A DNA stretch of 10,852 bases, taken from positions 242 to 11,093 of the forward strand of contig DDES01000044.1 of the NCBI GenBank assembly GCA_002336765.1, given 5' to 3'. A program made the translations under genes and the position numbers. This DNA comes from Novosphingobium sp. UBA1948. GTDB lineage: Bacteria; Pseudomonadota; Alphaproteobacteria; Sphingomonadales; Sphingomonadaceae. Positions 6,167-10,852 of the stretch are shown here, in pieces. Position 1 is the first letter of the stretch. Every line of letters begins with the position of its first letter. The notes below the pieces were generated by a model. It had not been told where the DNA came from and did not search any database. It saw nothing but the letters and a program-made list of their open reading frames with translations.

Positions 6167-6774
6167 GGCAACAGTTGCCACAGCACATGGCGCGCGAAGT
6201 CCGCCCGGGCTGGCGGGCCATGCTCGATCGCCACCACCTGTTGGCGGGCAAGCGCAAAGCGCAGCCCCAGCCCGTCATAGGCATAGATCCGCTTGCTCCC
6301 CGACTGCACCACCGAGGACGGCTGGCCCAGTGCGGCCAACACATCGACTTCACTGGCGCCGGGCACAACACCGTAAACGGGGGGGCAAAGCGAGGAACTG
6401 GCGCCTTCGGGCATGGCACAGGCAATGCGGTGCAGTCGGCCATCGGCGCCAAAATCGATGGTCATCATACGACCGGAGGCGGGGAAGCTCCAGCTTGCCG
6501 CTTGCTCCTGCCCTGCGGCGGGCGCCCCGAACAGATAGCGCACCTCGTCGCGCGGGGCGCCGATGGCAAGGCCCGCATAGCTCTGCGCGACCCTGTTGGC
6601 CACTGCCACGCCATAGGCGCCATAGGCCAGCGCGCAAAGCAGCATCCCTGCGGCCACCCAGAGGCCCCCGCGTGGCGAGCGGAAGCGCTCCAGCGCCGTT
6701 GCGCTCCGCCGCTGTTTGGAGACGCGGCGTTTCCTGACGCGTGTGCCGGTGCCGGATGTGTGTCCCTGCTCCAA
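6163..6774 (-). CDS. Membrane-anchored protein with two BamE/SmpA-like repeats
   Basis: This 203-aa protein has a strongly basic cytoplasmic N-terminus (RVRKRRVSKQRR, 12-23), one TM helix at about 37-59, and then a periplasmic part. That part holds two related units. Unit 1 (68-118) begins GLAIGAPRDEVRYLFGAPA and ends ITIDFGADGRLHRI-like (TIDFGADGRLHRIA, 105-118). Unit 2 (135-184) begins GVVPGASEVDVLAALGQPS and ends LRFALARQQVVAIE. The G-x(4)-V-x(3-4)-G-x-P opening followed by beta strands is the BamE/SmpA/OmlA-like pattern. The single cysteines C119 and C130 lie between the units and may pair. It is not a lipoprotein, unlike BamE. It lies 16 nt downstream of the flippase gene and is the last gene of the EPS operon, so a role in EPS assembly or export is inferred only from position. 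The start is TTG (see the ribosome binding site). Confidence 0.78.
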   Translation of the reverse strand: MEQGHTSGTGTRVRKRRVSKQRRSATALERFRSPRGGLWVAAGMLLCALAYGAYGVAVANRVAQSYAGLAIGAPRDEVRYLFGAPAAGQEQAASWSFPASGRMMTIDFGADGRLHRIACAMPEGASSSLCPPVYGVVPGASEVDVLAALGQPSSVVQSGSKRIYAYDGLGLRFALARQQVVAIEHGPPARADFARHVLWQLLP

Positions 6775-6782
6775 GTTCTCCG

Positions 6783-6788
6783 CCTCCT
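6783..6788 (-). promoter_or_regulatory. Strong ribosome binding site that fixes a TTG start
   Basis: On the minus strand AGGAGG lies 8 nt before TTG (6772-6774). No ATG or better-placed GTG exists in this frame near the site. This near-perfect Shine-Dalgarno sequence is the reason for starting the BamE-like gene at TTG. Confidence 0.8.
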
Positions 6789-6790
6789 GC

Positions 6791-8170
6791 CTAGGCCTTG
6801 CGGCGCTGGCGAAGCAGATCGGGCAGGCTGGCCAGTGTCCTTGGCCCCTGCGTCAACAACTCGGCCACAATTCCGGCAACGCCTGTGCGAAACAGCCTTG
6901 CCGACATCACCAGCCCCGCCACCACACTGATCGCCTCGGCCACCACCACGCTGCCCGCCACCCACACAACGCCGGTGCCACGATTGGCCAGAACCACCGC
7001 TCCGCCCAGCGCCACCAGCGATCCCGCGAGATAGGCTACCGTCATCCCGACATGCGCATTGCGCGAGGCCAGCATGTTGAACAGCGAATCGCTGATCGCC
7101 CGCATCAGCCCCGCCAGCCCGAACGCGATCAGCAGCGGTGCGGAGAAAGCCACCTTGCCCGCTGTCCAGATCGCATGCAGCGGCTGGCCCACCACCAGCA
7201 GTCCGCCGATATAGGCGACGCACAGGCCGGACAGCACAAGAATGGCGGTGGCGGTAAGGCCGATCACCGTCTGCCGGTCGCGCGCGTAGTCGAGATAGGA
7301 CAGTTCGAAAAACAGGATGCGGTTGGCCGAACCGCACAATTGGTCAACCATCCGCGCCAGCGTGCGGATGGTGAGAAAGGTGGCAAAGATCATCGGCCCA
7401 TAGTGGTTGCTGACCAGCAGCGAATAGCCCTGGATGTTGATCGAAAACAGCAGCGGCATGGCGATGAAACCGAGAAAAGGCACCCAAAGCCGCCGCGTCA
7501 TCGCCTGCACCGTATCGCGGTCGGCGGGGCCGAACACCTCGGGCCAGCGTGCCCGCGCCCGCATGTTGAGATAGGCGAAGAAGCCCAGCCGTACCGCTGC
7601 CAGCACGGCAGGCAGCACCGCCATATTGTGGGTCAGACTGACCACAGCGGCCATCGCGGCCAATTCCATCACCGTAGCCATCGAATCCGACAGGCCATAG
7701 CCGCCGTAATCCTCGCCATAGCGATAGACCAGATCCTGCGTCGAACTCTGCACGCGGATCACCACATAGAACCCGAGCCACGCGATGGTCTGCACCACCA
7801 TACTATGCGGCACGCCCCATTGGCTGTCGTCGATGAGATGGTTGAAGGCGAGGCCCACGATGCCCACCATCACCAGATTGCTCAGGATGATCGCCCGCCG
7901 CGTGGCGCGATAGGCCGCGCGCACCTCGCCGGTATCGCCGCGCCGTTTGGCCTCGAGCGCGAAATTGCCGCCCGCCGTGCTGAAGGAGGAGACGGTGAGC
8001 GACATGTAGGAGGGCAGCGTCCACAGCACGAGCCATGCGCTCGCCATTTTGACATCCCAGCCCAGATAGAGGATCGGCACCTGCGCCAATTGCAGCAGTA
8101 CGCGCACGCCCACCCCCGCAAAACTGGATGCCGCGCCGCGCATCACTCTCTTGCGGTCGAAACGCGCCAT
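6791..8170 (-). CDS. Wzx-like polysaccharide flippase (polysaccharide transporter, MOP superfamily)
   Basis: This 459-aa polytopic inner-membrane protein has about 12 hydrophobic segments, for example near 92-112, 163-190, 250-275, 325-350 and 390-440. Its length and layout fit the Wzx/O-antigen flippase families, which move undecaprenyl-diphosphate-linked repeat units to the periplasm. The N-terminus (FDRKRVMRGAASSFAGVGVR) is the usual basic start before helix 1. A TAGGNFALEAKRRGD stretch (65-79) forms the first large cytoplasmic loop, comparable to the SxGxxxxxxxxxA region of these transporters. Substrate specificity cannot be read. The start ATG shares its A with the TGA of the upstream WcaI-like gene, and no good independent ribosome binding site is present, so coupling is likely. 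No polymerase (Wzy) or chain-length gene is in the window. An unrelated MATE transporter is unlikely in this context. Confidence 0.87.
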   Translation of the reverse strand: MARFDRKRVMRGAASSFAGVGVRVLLQLAQVPILYLGWDVKMASAWLVLWTLPSYMSLTVSSFSTAGGNFALEAKRRGDTGEVRAAYRATRRAIILSNLVMVGIVGLAFNHLIDDSQWGVPHSMVVQTIAWLGFYVVIRVQSSTQDLVYRYGEDYGGYGLSDSMATVMELAAMAAVVSLTHNMAVLPAVLAAVRLGFFAYLNMRARARWPEVFGPADRDTVQAMTRRLWVPFLGFIAMPLLFSINIQGYSLLVSNHYGPMIFATFLTIRTLARMVDQLCGSANRILFFELSYLDYARDRQTVIGLTATAILVLSGLCVAYIGGLLVVGQPLHAIWTAGKVAFSAPLLIAFGLAGLMRAISDSLFNMLASRNAHVGMTVAYLAGSLVALGGAVVLANRGTGVVWVAGSVVVAEAISVVAGLVMSARLFRTGVAGIVAELLTQGPRTLASLPDLLRQRRKA

Positions 8171-9411
8171 CAGCCGGTTTGTATCCCTGATCGGGCCAGA
8201 ACCTGCGCGGCCAGATGGTCGATCACGCCATCCTGCGACCAGCGTTCGGCCCCGCGCTTGAGCGCTTCCGCGCTAAAACGGGCGGCAAGGGCGGGGTCGT
8301 CGATCACCTGCGCGATGGCACTGGCAAAACCTGTCGCATCGCCCGGCTCGACGGTCAGGCCGCAGCCCTGCACCTCGTCATAAAGGCCTGTGCCCGCCGA
8401 GGCGGTGGCCACCACCGGCCGCCCCGAGGCCAGCATATTGGCCAGTTTGGACGGCAGTACCAGATCGGCGGCCCCCGCAATTTGCGGCAGGAGATGGACG
8501 GCGGGCAGGGTGAGCAATTGCCCCATGCGCGCCGCGGGTTGCAGATCGTGGAACTGGATATTGTCCAGCCCCTGTGCCAGTTCCATCAGACGGGCGCGGT
8601 TCGGTCCTTCGCCGCAGATGACGAAGGCAATATCCTCGCGGGCCTTGAGCAGGCGGGCCACTTCGACCACGATCTCGATACCCTGCTTGTTGGCGATATT
8701 GCCGGAATAGAGGCAGACTTTCTTGCCCGCGAGGCCCCATTCCGCGCGATAGGAGGCGCCTTCCTCGGGGTCGGGCCGGGGGGCATTGGCCCAGTTGCGC
8801 ACTTCCAGAACGCGGTTGGCGGGGATGCCCTTGTCCAGCAGCTTGCGGCACATTTGCGGGCTGATCGAGGAGATCGTGTCGGCAAGACCGAGGATGGTGT
8901 TCTCGACAAAACGCGCCAGTCGCGCCACCAGTCCGCCGTGCCCGACAAGGCCGGTGGCAAAGGCGGCCTCCACCTCGAAATCCTGAATATGCACCCAGAG
9001 CTTGGCGCCCGCGAGCCGCGCCATCACCCACGCTACCGGCACCGACAGCAGGGCAGGGGCGATGCAGATCACCACATCGGGGCGGTCTTTGCCCCGTGCC
9101 GCGCGGATCGCGGGCCCCAGCGCGGCAAGCGCGAAGCTGGCAAGGTGGAGGATGCGTTTCAGCCCGCTGGGCACGGCGGGAATGTAATGCGGGCAGCGGG
9201 TGATGCTGACGCCACCTTCCGCGCTATGCCGCCAGCCACCGCCGCGATAATCCTCGTGCCCGCGCCATTGCGGATAATAGGGCTTGCCGACAATCGCCTT
9301 GACGGCGAAACCCCGTCGCGCCAGCCCTTCGGCCATGCCGCGCGTGAAGGGGCCGATGCCGACCTCTTCGGGGGCATAGTTGATGCCAAGGATGGCGATA
9401 CGCGGTTTCAT
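8170..9411 (-). CDS. wcaI: WcaI-like glycosyltransferase (colanic-acid type)
   Basis: This 413-aa GT-B enzyme matches the E. coli colanic acid protein WcaI (about 407 aa) along its length. It shares the N-terminal start ILGINYAPEEVGIGPFTRGM (7-26), KPYYPQWRGHEDYR (43-56), CPHYIPAVPSGLKRILHLASF (73-93, described here by its ends and the conserved LKRILHL), and HIQDFEVEAA (141-150). The C-terminal donor-binding half has YSGNIANKQGIEIV (235-248), ICGEGPNRARL (265-275) and LPSKLANMLASGRPVVAT (319-336). The PSKL form replaces the classical EX7E, as is usual in the WcaI/WbuB-like branch. In colanic acid synthesis the enzyme is assigned to a fucosyl-transfer step, so a fucosyltransferase role fits the neighbouring gmd and fcl. 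It overlaps fcl by ATGA. The symbol denotes family resemblance, not proven orthology. Confidence 0.88.
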   Translation of the reverse strand: MKPRIAILGINYAPEEVGIGPFTRGMAEGLARRGFAVKAIVGKPYYPQWRGHEDYRGGGWRHSAEGGVSITRCPHYIPAVPSGLKRILHLASFALAALGPAIRAARGKDRPDVVICIAPALLSVPVAWVMARLAGAKLWVHIQDFEVEAAFATGLVGHGGLVARLARFVENTILGLADTISSISPQMCRKLLDKGIPANRVLEVRNWANAPRPDPEEGASYRAEWGLAGKKVCLYSGNIANKQGIEIVVEVARLLKAREDIAFVICGEGPNRARLMELAQGLDNIQFHDLQPAARMGQLLTLPAVHLLPQIAGAADLVLPSKLANMLASGRPVVATASAGTGLYDEVQGCGLTVEPGDATGFASAIAQVIDDPALAARFSAEALKRGAERWSQDGVIDHLAAQVLARSGIQTG

Positions 9412-10355
9412 CCGGCATTGGCCGCCAGAAAATGGCGATAGGCATCGGCAATGCCCAGTTCCAGCGCGATAGCGGGCGCCCAGCCGAGGCCATGCAGGCG
9501 GGTGGAATCCATCAGCTTGCGCGGCGTGCCGTCAGGCTTGGTGGTGTCGCGCGTCACACTGCCGGTAAAGCCCACCACCTTGGCCACCAGTTCGGCCAGT
9601 TCGCCGATGGACACATCCGAGCCATAGCCGATGTTGAGCGGCAGATCCCCGTGATAGGTCTTGAGCAGGAAGACACAGGCATCGGCCAGATCATCCACAT
9701 GCATGAATTCGCGCAAAGGCGTGCCGCTGCCCCAGATCTCGAAACTGTCGGCCCCCGCCAGCTTGGCCTCATGCGCCTTGCGGATCAGGGCAGGCATGAC
9801 ATGGCTGCTGGTCAGGTCGAAATTGTCGCCCGGACCATAGAGGTTGGTCGGCATGGCGCTGATCCACGGCAACCCGTATTGCCGGCGGGTCGCCTGCACC
9901 TGCAGGATGCCGGCGATCTTGGCGATCGCATAGGCGTCGTTGGTGGGCTCCAGCTTCCCGGTCAGCAGACTGTCCTCGGTGATCGGCTGCTCGGCGAATT
10001 TGGGGTAAATGCATGAGCTGCCCAGAAAGACCAGCCGGGGCACGCGCTGTTCGAGAGCGGCGTCCAGCACGTTGACCTGGATCTGCAGGTTCTCCGAGAT
10101 GAAGTCGTGCGGATAGTTGTTGTTGGCGAGAATCCCGCCCACCTTTGCCGCAGCCAGCACAACGACCTCGGGCTGCGTTTCAGCAAAGAAATCGAACACA
10201 TCCGCACGATTGCGCAGGTCGAGTTCGGCCGAGGAACGACCGATGAGATTCGTGAATCCCTCTGCCTGCAGCTGACGGTGAACAGCCGAGCCAACCAACC
10301 CGCGATGGCCGGCCACATAGACCGGCGCCTCGCGGTCGAGTTCGAACTCAGACAT
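9408..10355 (-). CDS. fcl: GDP-L-fucose synthase (GDP-4-keto-6-deoxymannose epimerase/reductase)
   Basis: This 315-aa cytoplasmic short-chain dehydrogenase/reductase is of normal family length. It converts the product of Gmd into GDP-L-fucose using NADPH. The nucleotide-binding motif is VAGHRGLVGSAV (14-25). The catalytic set aligns with E. coli WcaG at a constant offset: Ser113 (in LGSSCIYP), Cys115, Tyr142 and Lys146 (AYAIAK), and His185 (LTSSHVMP). NLYGPGDNFD (171-180) and the REFMHVDDLADA stretch (215-226) are also typical. I start at the ATG at 10355 because it precedes the Rossmann motif directly and has GGGAG 7 nt upstream. Longer readings run antisense to or through gmd. It overlaps the end of gmd by 8 nt and the start of the WcaI-like gene by 4 nt. 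An alternative symbol is wcaG. Confidence 0.96.
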   Translation of the reverse strand: MSEFELDREAPVYVAGHRGLVGSAVHRQLQAEGFTNLIGRSSAELDLRNRADVFDFFAETQPEVVVLAAAKVGGILANNNYPHDFISENLQIQVNVLDAALEQRVPRLVFLGSSCIYPKFAEQPITEDSLLTGKLEPTNDAYAIAKIAGILQVQATRRQYGLPWISAMPTNLYGPGDNFDLTSSHVMPALIRKAHEAKLAGADSFEIWGSGTPLREFMHVDDLADACVFLLKTYHGDLPLNIGYGSDVSIGELAELVAKVVGFTGSVTRDTTKPDGTPRKLMDSTRLHGLGWAPAIALELGIADAYRHFLAANAG

Positions 10356-10852
10356 GGGGCGTCTCCCAACCGGGCAGTTGGACCTTGTCCGACCAGGGTC
10401 GGCCTTCGTGCTCCAGGGCCTCGATGTCGGCCTCGACCATGATCCGAGCGAGCTGCATCGGATCCACCGTAGCCTCCCAGCCGAGCTTCTCCTTCGCCTT
10501 CCGGGGGTCACCGATGAGCACGTCGACCTCGGTGGGGCGGAGATAGCGCTCGTCGAACTTCACGTGTTTCTCCCAGTCCAGGCCCGCGATCTCGAAGGCT
10601 TCACTGAGGAAGTCGCGCACGAGGGTGCCCTTGCCGGTCGCCAGCACGAAGTCGTCGGGCGCGTCCGCCTGCAATATCCGATACATGCCCTCGACATAGT
10701 CCCGCGCATGGCCCCAGTCGCGCCGGGCCTCGAGATTGCCGAGGAAGATCGTTTCCTGAAGGCCGGTTTCGATGCGGGCGACGCCGCGGGTGATTTTCCG
10801 CGTCACGAACGTCTCGCCACGGATCGGGCTCTCGTGATTGAAGAGAATGCCG
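10348..10852 (-). CDS. gmd: GDP-mannose 4,6-dehydratase, C-terminal part (5' end beyond window)
   Basis: The frame stays open to the right edge, so the start lies outside. The 167 visible residues are the C-terminal half of the enzyme that converts GDP-D-mannose to GDP-4-keto-6-deoxy-D-mannose, the first step to GDP-L-fucose. Diagnostic stretches, in order, are FNHESPIRGETFVTRKITR at the edge (reading through 10800), the RRDWGHARDYVEGMY loop (about 10700-10740), VLATGKGTLVRDFL, and ERYLRPTEVDVLIGDPRKAK. The tail continues to LPGWETPHV. The catalytic Thr/Tyr/Lys region is off the window and could not be checked. The stop overlaps the fcl start by 8 nt, which supports a coupled gmd-fcl pair. 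Its codon choice looks a little less GCG-rich than that of the downstream genes. Confidence 0.95.
   Translation of the reverse strand, partial: GILFNHESPIRGETFVTRKITRGVARIETGLQETIFLGNLEARRDWGHARDYVEGMYRILQADAPDDFVLATGKGTLVRDFLSEAFEIAGLDWEKHVKFDERYLRPTEVDVLIGDPRKAKEKLGWEATVDPMQLARIMVEADIEALEHEGRPWSDKVQLPGWETPHV

Noticed and set aside
6167..6179. Palindrome GGCAACAGTTGCC after the converging stops as a terminator
   Set aside because: The loop would be a single base, and opening it leaves only a 4-bp stem. There is no U-tract, and the sequence codes for the end of the BamE-like protein.
6716..8383. 555-codon + frame opposite the flippase
   Set aside because: The His/Arg/Gln-rich product is the shadow of a clear multi-span membrane protein on the - strand.
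8215..9441. 408-codon + frame opposite the WcaI-like gene
   Set aside because: The - strand frame matches WcaI along its whole length. The + product has no recognisable motif.
10356..10511. N-terminal extension of GDP-L-fucose synthase
   Set aside because: It would lie inside gmd in another frame and place about 50 foreign residues before the Rossmann motif. The ATG at 10355 has a good ribosome binding site.
1..10852. tRNA, rRNA, CRISPR array, insertion sequence or integration site
   Set aside because: No cloverleaf, regularly spaced repeats, transposase motifs or flanking terminal repeats were seen. The phage-like module has no visible direct-repeat borders.

Overview
The window reads as a high-GC alphaproteobacterial chromosome segment, most likely Sphingomonadales (Novosphingobium/Sphingomonas-like). 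This is inferred from base composition, gene style and protein flavour; there is no rRNA or other marker gene to prove it. It has three blocks: the end of a two-component system operon, a small orphan phage-particle-like module, and an exopolysaccharide (EPS) or surface-glycan cluster that runs off the right edge.

Left block (1-1446, + strand). The 3' end of an OmpR-family response regulator overlaps a complete EnvZ-type sensor histidine kinase by ATGA. A perfect 13-bp hairpin starts four bases after the kinase stop. It carries a U-tract in the minus direction, so it ends the converging phage-like operon and possibly the kinase operon too.

Middle block (1498-4436, - strand). Three tightly spaced genes are read from right to left: a 150-aa beta-rich protein of phage structural type, a 732-aa right-handed beta-helix tailspike/fibre-like protein, and an 84-aa protein of unknown function. 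No capsid, terminase, portal, integrase or lysis gene is present. None of the three proteins has a signal peptide. The module therefore looks like a stand-alone receptor-binding or spike cassette of a domesticated particle (prophage remnant, tailocin or gene transfer agent accessory locus) rather than a secreted enzyme.

A 210-bp AT-rich divergent intergenic region (4437-4646) separates this module from the right block. It contains an imperfect tandem direct repeat and a short inverted repeat, both plausible control sites.

Right block (4647-10852). On + lie a GT4-type glycosyltransferase and a 90-aa membrane protein. Converging on them on - is an operon read from the right edge: gmd (GDP-mannose 4,6-dehydratase, 5' part outside the window), fcl/wcaG (GDP-L-fucose synthase), a WcaI-like glycosyltransferase, a Wzx-like polysaccharide flippase, and a membrane-anchored protein with two BamE/SmpA-like repeats. 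The - strand genes overlap or nearly touch (8, 4 and 1 nt overlaps, then a 16-nt gap), so they are probably translationally coupled. Together they make GDP-L-fucose from GDP-mannose, add sugars to a lipid-linked repeat unit and flip it across the inner membrane. The product is therefore predicted to be a fucose-containing EPS. The two gene sets meet at 6163-6166 with interlocking stop codons and no visible terminator.
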